Of a DNA stretch of 64,000 bases, positions 52,038 to 61,639 are shown piece after piece. Source of the DNA: JBBROS01 sp965199595 (GTDB taxonomy: Bacteria > Pseudomonadota > Alphaproteobacteria > Acetobacterales > Acetobacteraceae); contig OZ241182.1 in assembly GCA_965199595.1 (NCBI GenBank), positions 3,658,001 to 3,722,000 on the forward strand. The letters run 5' to 3'. The translations under genes were made by a program, and so were the position numbers. The stretch's first letter is position 1, and each line of letters opens with the position of its first letter. Under the pieces are notes generated by a model. That model made no database searches. It was not told the origin of the DNA and saw only the letters and a program-made list of their open reading frames with translations.

Positions 52038-53104
52038 GCTGCGGGGTAGGCCAGGGTGCGGGCCGGGTTCGGCTCCAGCGCAACGGGGGTGCCGGGGGCG
52101 ACGCCCGCATGGGCGGTGAAGACCAGCTCCGTGCCGTCCGCCATGCGGGCGAAGCCGGTGTAGTCGTTGCCGCGGAACTCGCTGGAGACGGCGGTGGCCG
52201 GCAGGGTGTTGGCGGCGCCGGGGCGGTGTACCAGGTCATCGGGGCGGATGGCGAGCATGGCGGCGGTGCCGGGTGCGGCGGATGCGCGCAGGGTGGCGGG
52301 GAACCGGGCGGTGCCGACCTGGATCACCGCGTGTTCGCCCTGCACCGAGACCACCTGGCCCGGCACCGCGTTGCGGAACCCCATGAAGGCCGCGACGTCC
52401 AGGTGGTCGGGGCGGGCGAATAGCTCGGCCGGGGTGCCGACCTGGCGGATCACGCCGTCCTTCAGCACCACGATGCGGTCGGCGAGGCTGAGCGCCTCCT
52501 CCTGGTCGTGGGTGACGTAGATGGTGGTGGCGCCGAGCATGGTGTGGATGCGGCGGATCTCGGCGCGCATCTCGAGGCGGAGCTTGGCGTCGAGGTTGGA
52601 GAGCGGCTCGTCCATCAGCACCAGCGGGGGCTCGACCACGATGGCGCGGGCGATGGCGACGCGCTGCTGCTGGCCGCCGCTGAGCTGGCCGGGGAGCTTG
52701 GTCTCCTGGCCCTGGAGGCGGACCAGGGCGATGGCTTCCTCCACCCGCCGGGCGGCTTCGGCCTTGGCGATGCCGCGCATCATCAGGCCGAAGCCGACGT
52801 TCCGGCGGACGGTCATGTGCGGGAACAAGGCGTAGTTCTGGAACACCATGCCGAAGCCGCGCTGCTCCGGGCGGAGGGTGTCGATGCGTCTGTCGTCGAG
52901 CCAGATGCCGCCGCCGGTGGCGGGCAGCAGGCCGGCGATGCAGTTGAGCGTGGTGGACTTGCCGCAGCCGGAGGGGCCGAGCAGGGCGATGAACTCGCCC
53001 TGCCGGATGGTGAGGGAGATGTCCCGCAGGGCGTTGAGCGTGCCGAAGTCCCGGCTCAGGCGGTCGATCCGCAGCTCCCTGAAGGGGGTGGGGCGGATGC
53101 TCAC
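52034..53104 (-). CDS. ABC transporter ATP-binding protein, PotA-like
   Basis: ATPase of 356 aa starting at a GTG that overlaps the binding-protein stop (GTGA). Walker A is GPSGCGKSTTL, the signature LSGGQQQRVAIARAI, Walker B VLMDEPLSNLDAKLR and the switch VTHDQEEALSLADR. The C-terminal ~100 residues form a TOBE domain (VSSEFRGNDYTGFARMADG). These features define the polyamine/sulfate/iron group. It energises the two adjacent permeases. Confidence 0.92.
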   Translation of the reverse strand: MSIRPTPFRELRIDRLSRDFGTLNALRDISLTIRQGEFIALLGPSGCGKSTTLNCIAGLLPATGGGIWLDDRRIDTLRPEQRGFGMVFQNYALFPHMTVRRNVGFGLMMRGIAKAEAARRVEEAIALVRLQGQETKLPGQLSGGQQQRVAIARAIVVEPPLVLMDEPLSNLDAKLRLEMRAEIRRIHTMLGATTIYVTHDQEEALSLADRIVVLKDGVIRQVGTPAELFARPDHLDVAAFMGFRNAVPGQVVSVQGEHAVIQVGTARFPATLRASAAPGTAAMLAIRPDDLVHRPGAANTLPATAVSSEFRGNDYTGFARMADGTELVFTAHAGVAPGTPVALEPNPARTLAYPAA

Positions 53105-54273
53105 TTGAACTTCTTGCCCCCGACCTGCTCGTCCCAGCGGCGGAAGGCCAGCACCATCTGATCGGCGTCCAGCGGGGTTTCGGTGGGGGTCTCGGCGATG
53201 ATGCGGGCGTATTCCGGGCGGCCGAACTCGGCCAGGATGTCCTGGCTTTCCTTGGGCGCCATGGTGAGGGGGACGTCCTTCACGGCCGGGCCGGGGTAGA
53301 AGTATCCGGTGTCCCAGTTGAAGGCCTGGGCGGGCTTGGTGAGCATGAAGGCGGCGATATCCGTCAGTACCGCGATGCGTTCGGCGTCCAGGCCCTTGGG
53401 CACGCAGATGTAGTGGGCGTCGGTGACGAAGTGGAAGCCCTTGAGCAGGGAGATCCTGGCTTCCTTGGGCACGATGCCGAGGGCGCGGGGGTTGATGTCC
53501 CAGCCCGTCATGGTGGTGACGATGTCGCGGGAGCCTTCGCCGAGTTCCTTGAACACCGGACCGGTGCCGGTGGGGTAGTATTCGATGTTCTTGTCCAGCT
53601 CCTGCAGGAAGGCCCAGCTCCTGTCCCAGCCCTTGACCGGGTCCTTGGGGTTGCTGTCGCCCAGGAGGTAGGGGAGGCCCATGAGGAAGGCGCGGCCGGG
53701 TCCGGAGTTGGCGGGGCGGGCGTACATGAAGCGGTTCTTGTTGGCCCGGGTCCAGTCCAGCAGCTCCTGCGCGCTGGTGGGCGGGGTCTTGACGCGGTCC
53801 GGCATGTATTCCAGCAGCGGGCCCCCGGGGCAGAAGCTGACGATCACGCCCTGGTTCTGGGCGAGGGCCTGCATCTTGAGGGCGCCGGGCTGCAGGATGG
53901 GGTCCAGCGCGGGGATGCCGGGGGCGCGGGCGATCTCGGTCCAGATCTTCTGGTCGATGCCGGCGGCGAGGGCGTCGGTTCCGGTCAGCACGATGTCGAT
54001 GTCGACGCGGTTCGCGGTCTGCTGGGCGCGGATCTTGGCGGGCAGCTCGGGGGCCGGGGCCTTGGTGAAGTTGAACTTCGCGACCATCTCGGGCCTGGCC
54101 TTGCGGTAGGCCTCGAAGGCGGCCTGGGTGAGCGCCAGGTTGCCGGCGACGTCGACGATGGTGACGGAGAGCGGGGATTTCGGCTTGGCGGCCTGGGCGC
54201 GGGCGAAAGCCGGTGCCATCGCCAGGCCGGCAGCGGCACCCAGCGCAGTACGGCGGGTGATCGGATCGGACAT
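53101..54273 (-). CDS. ABC transporter extracellular binding protein, family 1 type
   Basis: Binding protein of 390 aa from the ATG at 54273. The signal MSDPITRRTALGAAAGLAMA has a twin-arginine pair, an Ala-rich core and cleavage after ARA near residue 27. The mature protein has the PotD/iron-binding style: LSVTIVDVAGNLALTQAAFEAY at the start and a C-terminal NWDTGYFYPGPAV region. It is first in the operon and divergent from the dehydratase gene across 160 bases. The ligand is probably an amide-containing or polyamine-like compound, judged only from the amidase in the operon. Confidence 0.87.
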   Translation of the reverse strand: MSDPITRRTALGAAAGLAMAPAFARAQAAKPKSPLSVTIVDVAGNLALTQAAFEAYRKARPEMVAKFNFTKAPAPELPAKIRAQQTANRVDIDIVLTGTDALAAGIDQKIWTEIARAPGIPALDPILQPGALKMQALAQNQGVIVSFCPGGPLLEYMPDRVKTPPTSAQELLDWTRANKNRFMYARPANSGPGRAFLMGLPYLLGDSNPKDPVKGWDRSWAFLQELDKNIEYYPTGTGPVFKELGEGSRDIVTTMTGWDINPRALGIVPKEARISLLKGFHFVTDAHYICVPKGLDAERIAVLTDIAAFMLTKPAQAFNWDTGYFYPGPAVKDVPLTMAPKESQDILAEFGRPEYARIIAETPTETPLDADQMVLAFRRWDEQVGGKKFK

Positions 54274-54433
54274 TGGTGGTCTCCCTCGTTCGGCACTGGC
54301 TTCAAGGCCGCCGTTGGTTCCAGGATTGCCAGGATCGCCCGGGATACGCCAGGGGCGTGAACAAGGGCGCCGGGCTTGCTTGTCTCCGGGGGGACAAGGC
54401 GATATCGGGGGGCAGGGACACGGGAGCGGCGTG

Positions 54434-56136
54434 ATGAGCAGCGGGTTGCGCAAGGGCCTTACCAGCTATGGCGATGCGGGCTTCTCGCTGTTCCTGCGCA
54501 AGGCCTTCATCAAGGCGGCCGGGTATTCCGATGATGCGCTGGACCGGCCGATCGTGGGGATCACCGACACGGCCAGCGACTTCAACCCGTGCCACGGCAA
54601 CGCGCCGCAGCTGATCGAGGCGATCCGGCGGGGGGTGATGCTGGCGGGGGGGCTGCCGATGAGCTTCCCCACCATCTCGATCCATGAGTCGTTCGCGCAC
54701 CCGACCAGCATGTACCTGCGCAACCTGATGGCGATGGACACGGAGGAGATGGTCCGGGCGCAGCCGATGGATGCCGTCGTGCTGCTGGGTGGCTGCGACA
54801 AGACGCTGCCGGCGCAGATCATGGGGGCGGCCTCCGCGGGGATCCCGGCCATCGTCGTGCCGGTGGGGCCGATGGTGGTGGGGCATCACCGGGGGGAGGT
54901 GCTGGGGGCATGCACGGATTGCCGGCGGCTGTGGGGGCAGCACCGGGCCGGCACCATCGATGCTGCGGAGATCGAGGTGATCAGCGGGCGGCTGGCGCCT
55001 TCGGTGGGAACCTGCATGGTGATGGGGACGGCTTCGACCATGGCGTGCATGATCGAGGCGATGGGGTTGTCCCTGCCGATGAGTGCCGCGATCCCTGCCC
55101 CGCATGCGGAGCGGTTCCGCAGCGGCGAGGCCAGCGGGCGCGCGGCGGTGGCGATGGCCCGCGCGCAGGGGCCGGTGCCGGCGGCGCTGATCACGGCGGG
55201 TTCGATCCGCAACGCGATGGTGGTGCTGCAGGCGATCGGCGGGTCCACCAACGGGCTGGTGCACCTGGCGGCGATGGCGGGGCGGGTGGGGATAAGGCTC
55301 GACCTGGTGGCGTTCGACCGCATCGGGCGGGAGGTGCCGGTGCTGGTGGACCTGAAGCCCTCCGGCGACCATTACATGGAGCATCTGCACCACGCGGGCG
55401 GCGTGCCGCGGCTGTTGCGGGAGCTGGCGCCGTTCCTGGACCTGGATGCGCCGACGGTGCTGGGCGGGACGCTGCGGGACTATGCGGACGGCGCGGAGGA
55501 GGTGCCGGGCCAGACGGTGATCCGGCCGCGGAGTGCGCCGTTGAAGCCGACCGGGGGGATCGCGGTGCTGCATGGCAACCTGGCGCCGGGCGGGGCCGTC
55601 ATCAAGCATGCGGCGGCGACCCCTGCCCTGTTGCAGCACACCGGGCGGGCGGTGGTGTTCACCAGCATCGAGGACATGACCAACCGCGTCGATGACCCGG
55701 CGCTCGATGTCACCAAGGACGACGTGCTCGTGCTGCTGAACGGGGGGCCGAAGGGGGCGCCGGGGATGCCGGAGGCGGGGTATCTGCCGATCCCGAAGAA
55801 GCTGGCGCAGCAGGGGGTGAAGGACATGGTGCGGATTTCGGATGCGCGGATGTCGGGCACGGCGTTCGGCACCATCGTGCTGCACATCACGCCGGAGTCC
55901 GCGGCGGGGGGGCCGCTTGGGCTGGTGCGGGACGGGGATCTTATTTGCCTCGATACGGAGGGGCGCAGCATCGATGTTCTGGTGGATGCGGCGGAGCTGG
56001 AGCGGCGGCGGGCTGCGATGCCGCCGGCGAAGGCCGGGCCGCGGCGGGGATATGCCAAACTGTTCCATGACACGGTGACGCAGGCGGATCAGGGGTGCGA
56101 CTTCGACTTCCTGATCGGCGTGCCGGATGACGCCGC

Positions 56137-56140
<4 letters not shown>
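54434..56140 (+). CDS. IlvD/Edd-family iron-sulfur dehydratase
   Basis: Dehydratase of 568 aa from the ATG at 54434; GTGATG offers a second start one codon earlier. The three cluster cysteines are C53 in FNPCHGN, C121 in LGGCDKTLPA and C194 in VGTCMVMGTASTM. Length and SDARMSGTAFGTIVLHITPE near the C-terminus place it with sugar-acid dehydratases (arabinonate, xylonate, galactonate type) as well as DHAD-like members; the shortened LGACTDCRRLWGQHRAG region favours the sugar-acid group. It overlaps the MoxR gene by four bases (ATGA). It is divergent from the amide/polyamine transporter operon. Confidence 0.88.
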
Positions 56141-56973
<833 letters not shown>

Positions 56974-56983
56974 GGCGGGCGGG

Positions 56984-58174
56984 GTGTTCCCCACCTTCCT
57001 GTTCACGCTGCGCGAGGCCGGGGTCCCGGCGTCGATCACCGAGTACCTGACGCTGCTGGGGGCCATGCAGCTGGGCGTCGCGGATTACAGCGTCGATGAT
57101 TTCTACTTTCTGAGCCGGGCCACGCTGGTGAAGGATGAGCGGCATCTGGACCGGTTCGACCGGGTGTTCGCGCAGGTGTTCCGGGGCGTGGAGGGTGCGG
57201 CGGCGGGCGAGGATGGGCTGGCGTCGCGGGTGTTGCCGGAGGAGTGGCTGCGGCGCATGGCGGAGAAGCACCTCACGCCCGAGGAGCGGGCCGAGATCGA
57301 GGCCCTGGGTGGGTTCGACACGCTGATGGAGACGTTGCGGCAGCGGCTGGCGGAGCAGAAGGCCCGGCACCAGGGCGGCAGCAAGTGGATCGGCACGGCG
57401 GGGACGTCGCCGTTCGGGGCCTATGGCTACAACCCCGAGGGCGTGCGCATCGGGCAGGAGGGCAGCCGGCACCGGCGGGCGGTGAAGGTGTGGGACGAGC
57501 GGGCGTTCCGGGACCTGGATGACGGGGTGGAGCTGGGGACGCGCAACATCAAGCTGGCGCTGCGGCGGTTGCGGCGGTTTGCGCGGCAGGGGGCGGCGAC
57601 GGAGCTGGACATGGCGGGGACGATCCGGGCGACGGCGCATAATGCCGGGTCGCTGGATTTGAAGATGATGCCGGAGCGCCACAATACGGTGAAGGTGCTG
57701 CTGTTCCTGGATATCGGCGGGTCGATGGATGACCACATCCGGGCTTCGGAGGAGCTGTTCTCGGCGGCGCGGTCCGAGTTCAGGCAGATGGAGTTCTTCT
57801 ACTTCCACAACTGCCCTTACGAGGCGTTGTGGACGGAGAACCGGCGGCGGCGGGAGACCGTGGTTTCGACCGCCGAGGTGATCCGCACCTATGGGCCGGA
57901 CTACCGGGCGATTTTCGTGGGTGATGCCACCATGAGCCCCTATGAGATCATCCAGCCCGGCGGCAGCGTGGAGCATTGGAACGAGGAGGCCGGCAGCGTG
58001 TGGATGGCGCGGCTGCTGGCGCAGTGGCCGCGGAGCGCCTGGCTGAACCCGACGCCGCCGGCATACTGGGGCGGAATCCGGTCCACCGGGTTGATGCGCC
58101 AGCTTATGGGGGAGCGGATGTATCCGCTGACGCCGGGTGGGCTGGAGGAGATGACGCGGGCGTTGAGCCGCTGA
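56984..58174 (+). CDS. VWA-domain protein, CoxE-like
   Basis: Protein of 396 aa starting at GTG with GAGGCGGGCGGG just upstream. The VWA domain starts near residue 236: LLFLDIGGSMDDHI has a D-x-G-x-S form of the metal-ion adhesion site from D243, and FFYFHNCPYEALW follows. The N-terminal ~230 residues are the helical region usual in CoxE-type partners of MoxR. It lies ten bases after the MoxR gene. Its last 71 bases overlap the convergent MBL gene; its own C-terminus (PLTPGGLEEMTRALSR) is the conserved ending, so this gene is the undisturbed one. Confidence 0.9.
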   Translation: MFPTFLFTLREAGVPASITEYLTLLGAMQLGVADYSVDDFYFLSRATLVKDERHLDRFDRVFAQVFRGVEGAAAGEDGLASRVLPEEWLRRMAEKHLTPEERAEIEALGGFDTLMETLRQRLAEQKARHQGGSKWIGTAGTSPFGAYGYNPEGVRIGQEGSRHRRAVKVWDERAFRDLDDGVELGTRNIKLALRRLRRFARQGAATELDMAGTIRATAHNAGSLDLKMMPERHNTVKVLLFLDIGGSMDDHIRASEELFSAARSEFRQMEFFYFHNCPYEALWTENRRRRETVVSTAEVIRTYGPDYRAIFVGDATMSPYEIIQPGGSVEHWNEEAGSVWMARLLAQWPRSAWLNPTPPAYWGGIRSTGLMRQLMGERMYPLTPGGLEEMTRALSR

Positions 58175-59045
58175 TCGGGGGCCGCAACTGCTCCAGCGGG
58201 ACGGGGTAGGCGTGTGGGCGGGTGGCGAGCATCTGGTCGATGAGGGCGAGGGCTTCGGGGCGGCCGCTATTGGCGGCTTGCTCGAAGGGGGTCCAGGTCT
58301 GGATGAAGTCGAGGGGAGCGAAGACGTCGCGGTATCTGCGGAGTTCGTTGGGGGTAAGCGGGATGCCGCGGACAAAAGCCTTGTGGGTGGAGATGGTGCT
58401 GGCGCGGCGGGGATTGGCCGGGTCCAGCTCGAACTTGAGGGCGTCGCCGCAGAACAGGATTTGGCGGGCGCGGTCGAACAGCACGGCGTGGCCGGCGAAG
58501 TGCCCGGCGGTGCAGTAGAGTTCGAGACCGGGGAGCGGCTCCAGGTGGTCGTCGAAGGGCCAGCTGACCTGGAGGGCGGCGGACCATTCGAGGTCGCCGG
58601 GGTGCAGGGCCAGTTCGGGGTCCCAGCGGTCCTGGATCTGCCAGAGGGCGCCGTAGCCGTGGGGGTGGGAGGCGGCGAGGATCTTGACGCCGCCCAGGGC
58701 CTCCATGTGGTCGAGCGCGGCTTCGCTGAAGATGGGGCAGCCTTCGAACACCATGTTCCCGGCCGGCGTCTGGATCAGGTAGCTGCTGGGGCCGATGCCG
58801 TTGACCGGGTCGTTCCAGAAGCGCCAGACGCCGGGCTCGATCTCGGCCCAGTGGCAGGGGAAGCGCGCCTGGGCCTCGGCCGGGGTCCAGAACTGCCAGC
58901 CCTGTTGCGGGACGACGTGGCGGGCATCGAGGCACAGGGGGCAGGATAGGGGTTCGGCGAAGTGGCGTTGCCAGAAGCCGCAATTGTCGCAGAGGAACGC
59001 CGGGAGCTTCAGCGCCCCGGCAAAGGGCAGATAGCCTGGGCTCAT
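58104..59045 (-). CDS. zinc-ribbon plus metallo-beta-lactamase-fold protein
   Basis: Protein of 313 aa. Residues 19-38 form a C-x2-C...C-x2-C zinc ribbon (C19, C22, C35, C38). An MBL-fold domain follows: SSYLIQTPAGNMVFEG, then ASHPHGYGALWQ in place of the usual H-x-H-x-D-H, YCTAGHFAGHAVLFD, and FCGDALKFE. The active-site motif is therefore changed, with the Asp and one His missing, so hydrolase activity is uncertain. The last ~23 residues are encoded antisense to the end of the VWA gene and are rich in Ser/Pro/Ala, as expected if an original stop was lost. Confidence 0.8.
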   Translation of the reverse strand: MSPGYLPFAGALKLPAFLCDNCGFWQRHFAEPLSCPLCLDARHVVPQQGWQFWTPAEAQARFPCHWAEIEPGVWRFWNDPVNGIGPSSYLIQTPAGNMVFEGCPIFSEAALDHMEALGGVKILAASHPHGYGALWQIQDRWDPELALHPGDLEWSAALQVSWPFDDHLEPLPGLELYCTAGHFAGHAVLFDRARQILFCGDALKFELDPANPRRASTISTHKAFVRGIPLTPNELRRYRDVFAPLDFIQTWTPFEQAANSGRPEALALIDQMLATRPHAYPVPLEQLRPPISGSTPASSPPAHPASADTSAPP

Positions 59046-59082
59046 CGGGCGGGTGTCGTGTGGTGCGGCAGGGTGCGCAAGG

Positions 59083-59292
59083 TCAGGATTTCTTGAGCTC
59101 TTCGGGCTTGTGCACGGCCTTCTTGCCGGACTTGGCGCTTTTCACCTGGACCTCCGGGTGCTCCTTGGTGGCCTTGGCGGTGTGGCCCTTCACCTTGGTG
59201 GTTGATGTCACGACCTTTTCCACGGTGCCGTGGGTCTCGCCCTGGGGGGTGTCCCACTTCACCTTGTCGCCGGGCTTTGGCAGCTTGCTCAT
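59083..59292 (-). CDS. DUF2945 (HVA1/TUDOR-like) small protein
   Basis: Basic protein of 69 aa: KPGDKVKWDTPQGETHGTVEKV followed by a Lys-rich tail (VKSAKSGKKAVHKPEELKKS). This is the DUF2945/hypervirulence-associated TUDOR pattern, a small beta barrel, in bacteria often called a stress-related or YgiW-neighbour protein without firm function. It lies between the MBL gene and the divergent MOSC gene. Confidence 0.85.
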   Translation of the reverse strand: MSKLPKPGDKVKWDTPQGETHGTVEKVVTSTTKVKGHTAKATKEHPEVQVKSAKSGKKAVHKPEELKKS

Positions 59293-59360
59293 CGGTGTGC
59301 TCCGTGGTTGTGCTGGTGCAACGCGGCCGGGGCGGATCGGTTTATTCGGGGGGCTTGGTC

Positions 59361-60161
59361 ATGACGCTGTGGGTTCGGTCGCTGGCGATCTATCCGGTGA
59401 AGGGGTTGCGCGGGCTTGCCGTGGAGAGCGCGGCGGTGGAGCGGCAGGGGCTGGCGGGGGACCGGCGCTGGGCCGTGGTGCGGCCGGGCGGCAAGGTGCT
59501 GACGCAGCGGGATCTGCCGGGCATGGCGCGGATCGATGCGGTGCCGGCGGCGGCGGGGGTGCGGCTGGAGTGTGCGGGGTTTGGCGGGGTGGATGCCCGG
59601 GCTGATGGGGGAGCGGTGACGGCGGTGGTCTGGGGCACGGCGGTGCCGACGGTGGCGGCGGAGGCCGGGGCTTCGGCTTGGTTGCGGCGGGTTCTCGGGG
59701 TGGAGTGCAGCCTGGTGTACCTGGCCGACCCGGCGGCGCGGGCGGTGACGCCGGACCTGGCCCGGGCGGGGGATGTCGTGTCCTTGGCGGATGGGTTCCC
59801 GCTGCTGGTGAGCAGCATGGCTTCTCTGGCCGCGTTGAACGGGCGGCTCGGTGCGGCGGTGCCGATGGAGCGGTTCCGGGCGAACCTGGTGGTGGAGGGC
59901 GCGGAGGCCTGGGCCGAGGATGGCTGGGGCGCCGTGGAGACCGATGCGGTGCGGCTGCGGCTGGCCTCGGCGTGTGTCCGGTGCAAGGTGATCACGCTGG
60001 ACCAGGCGACAGGTGCGGGGACCGCCGGGCTGGAGCCGTTGCGGACGCTGGGGACGATGCGGCGGGATGCGGCGGGGCTGGTGACGTTCGGGTGGAATGC
60101 GGTGCCGGAGCGTCTGGGCGTGGTGCGCGTGGGTGAGGTGCTGCGGGCGACCTTGCAATAA
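59361..60161 (+). CDS. MOSC-domain protein (MOSC_N plus MOSC)
   Basis: Protein of 266 aa from the ATG at 59361. The N-terminal MOSC_N barrel is WVRSLAIYPVKGLRGLAVESA with GDRRWAVVRPGGKVLTQRDLP. The MOSC core has FPLLVSSMASLAALN, RFRANLVVEG and the conserved Cys in RLASACVRCKVITLDQATG. Relatives (YcbX, mARC) carry molybdenum cofactor and reduce N-hydroxylated compounds; YcbX needs an electron-transfer partner. There is no ferredoxin domain here. It precedes ahcY by 67 bases. Confidence 0.87.
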   Translation: MTLWVRSLAIYPVKGLRGLAVESAAVERQGLAGDRRWAVVRPGGKVLTQRDLPGMARIDAVPAAAGVRLECAGFGGVDARADGGAVTAVVWGTAVPTVAAEAGASAWLRRVLGVECSLVYLADPAARAVTPDLARAGDVVSLADGFPLLVSSMASLAALNGRLGAAVPMERFRANLVVEGAEAWAEDGWGAVETDAVRLRLASACVRCKVITLDQATGAGTAGLEPLRTLGTMRRDAAGLVTFGWNAVPERLGVVRVGEVLRATLQ

Positions 60162-60180
60162 TAAACATATCCTTATATAG
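60161..60180 (+). promoter_or_regulatory. A+T-rich motif upstream of ahcY, candidate SahR-type operator
   Basis: ATAAACATATCCTTATATAG lies 48-68 bases before the ahcY ATG and stands out as an A+T-rich island. It contains ATAT-N4-ATAT (60167-60178). Methyl-cycle genes of alphaproteobacteria are often controlled by the ArsR-type regulator SahR at A+T-rich palindromes containing a TATC core; this resemblance is from memory. It may equally be the promoter -10 region. Confidence 0.35.
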
Positions 60181-60228
60181 CCGCGGCGATCAGGGGGCGG
60201 TGGCCTCCGCTATGAAGCAGGAGCTTTC

Positions 60229-61551
60229 ATGCCCGATATGAATGTGCCGTCGTTCTCGACGGATGGTGACTACAAGGTTCGTGACATCTCGCTGGCCGGC
60301 TGGGGCCGGAAGGAGATCAACATGGCCGAGGACGAGATGCCCGGCCTGATGGCGCTGCGCGCCGAATACGGCGCGAGCCAGCCGCTGAAGGGTGCGCGGA
60401 TCGTCGGTTCGCTGCACATGACCATCCAGACCGCCGTGCTGATCGAGACGCTGACGGCGCTGGGCGCCACGGTGCGCTGGTCCTCGTGCAACATCTTCTC
60501 GACGCAGGACCATGCTGCAGCCGCCGTGGCTGCCGCCGGGACCCCGGTGTTCGCCTGGAAGGGCATGAGCGAGGAGGAGTTCTGGGCGGCGATCGACTCC
60601 ACCATCACGGGTCCGGACGGCTGGAAGCCGAACATGATCCTGGATGACGGCGGCGACCTGACCAAGGTGATCCATGACCGGTTCCCCGAGCTGCTGAACG
60701 ACATCAAGGGCATCAGCGAAGAGACGACGACGGGCGTGCATCGCCTGTGGGACATGGCGAAGGCCGGGACGCTGAAGGTGCCCGCCATCAACGTGAACGA
60801 CAGCGTGACCAAGTCCAAGTTCGACAACCTGTATGGCTGCAAGGAGTCGCTGGTCGACGCCATCCGCCGCGGGACCGACGTGATGATGGCCGGCAAGGTT
60901 GCCGTGGTCGCCGGCTACGGCGACGTGGGCAAGGGTTCGGCGGCGAGCCTGAAGAATGGCGGCTGCCGGGTTCTGGTGACCGAGGTCGATCCGATCTGCG
61001 CGCTGCAGGCGGCGATGGAGGGCTATGAGGTCGTGACGATGGAGGAGGCGGCGCCGCGCGGCGACATCTTCGTGACGGCGACCGGCAACATCGACGTCAT
61101 CACCGTGGACCACATGCGCGCCATGAAGCACCGCGCGATCGTGTGCAACATCGGGCACTTCGACAGCGAGATCCAGATCGAGGGTCTGCGGAACTTCAAG
61201 TGGGAGAACGTGAAGCCGCAGGTGGACGAGGTGGTGTTCCCGGACAACAAGCGGCTGATCGTGCTGAGCGAGGGCCGCCTGGTGAACCTGGGCAATGCCA
61301 CGGGCCATCCGAGCTTCGTGATGTCCGCCAGCTTCACCAACCAGGTGCTGGCGCAGCTTGAGCTGTGGACGGCTCCGGCGGGGAAGTATGAGCGCAAGGT
61401 TTACACCTTGCCGAAGCACCTGGACGAGAAGGTTGCGGCGCTGCACCTGGCGAAGGTCGGGGCGCATCTTACCAAGCTTAGCCCGGCGCAGGCCGAGTAC
61501 ATCGGGTCGGCGGTGGCCGGGCCGTTCAAGCACGACCTGTATCGCTACTAG
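60229..61551 (+). CDS. ahcY: adenosylhomocysteinase
   Basis: S-adenosylhomocysteine hydrolase of 440 aa. Conserved parts: LHMTIQTAVLIETLTALGA, WSSCNIFSTQDHAAAAVA, the NAD-binding VVAGYGDVGKGSAASL, and the terminal FKHDLYRY that reaches into the partner's NAD site. It splits S-adenosylhomocysteine into homocysteine and adenosine in the activated-methyl cycle, as a cytoplasmic tetramer. The start has GGAG seven bases upstream. It is followed by two stem-loops. The leader of 67 bases is too short for the known SAH riboswitch together with a promoter. Confidence 0.97.
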   Translation: MPDMNVPSFSTDGDYKVRDISLAGWGRKEINMAEDEMPGLMALRAEYGASQPLKGARIVGSLHMTIQTAVLIETLTALGATVRWSSCNIFSTQDHAAAAVAAAGTPVFAWKGMSEEEFWAAIDSTITGPDGWKPNMILDDGGDLTKVIHDRFPELLNDIKGISEETTTGVHRLWDMAKAGTLKVPAINVNDSVTKSKFDNLYGCKESLVDAIRRGTDVMMAGKVAVVAGYGDVGKGSAASLKNGGCRVLVTEVDPICALQAAMEGYEVVTMEEAAPRGDIFVTATGNIDVITVDHMRAMKHRAIVCNIGHFDSEIQIEGLRNFKWENVKPQVDEVVFPDNKRLIVLSEGRLVNLGNATGHPSFVMSASFTNQVLAQLELWTAPAGKYERKVYTLPKHLDEKVAALHLAKVGAHLTKLSPAQAEYIGSAVAGPFKHDLYRY

Positions 61552-61566
61552 GACTTTACGGCCTCT

Positions 61567-61592
61567 GCTCTCCTCCCGGCTGGGAGGGGAGC
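61567..61592 (+). terminator. first stem-loop after ahcY
   Basis: GCTCTCCTCCC (61567-61577) pairs with GGGAGGGGAGC (61582-61592) as an 11-bp stem with one G-T wobble and a four-base loop. It begins 16 bases after the stop and is followed by GTGGTTCTTCC, a weak T-rich tail. It probably supports the stronger terminator just downstream. Confidence 0.5.
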
Positions 61593-61600
61593 GTGGTTCT

Positions 61601-61639
61601 TCCGGCTCCCTTCTCGATTGAAGGGGGCCGGATTTGTTT
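61601..61639 (+). terminator. intrinsic terminator after ahcY
   Basis: TCCGGCTCCCTTC (61601-61613) pairs with GAAGGGGGCCGGA (61620-61632), 13 bp with one G-T wobble and a six-base loop, followed by TTTGTTT (61633-61639). It ends ahcY transcription and abuts the stop codon of the convergent glycosyltransferase gene. Confidence 0.8.

Noticed and set aside
60162..60228. S-adenosylhomocysteine riboswitch before ahcY
   Set aside because: The 67-base leader is short and mostly A+T island plus ribosome-binding site; only a 4-bp hairpin is visible and I cannot match the known aptamer core.
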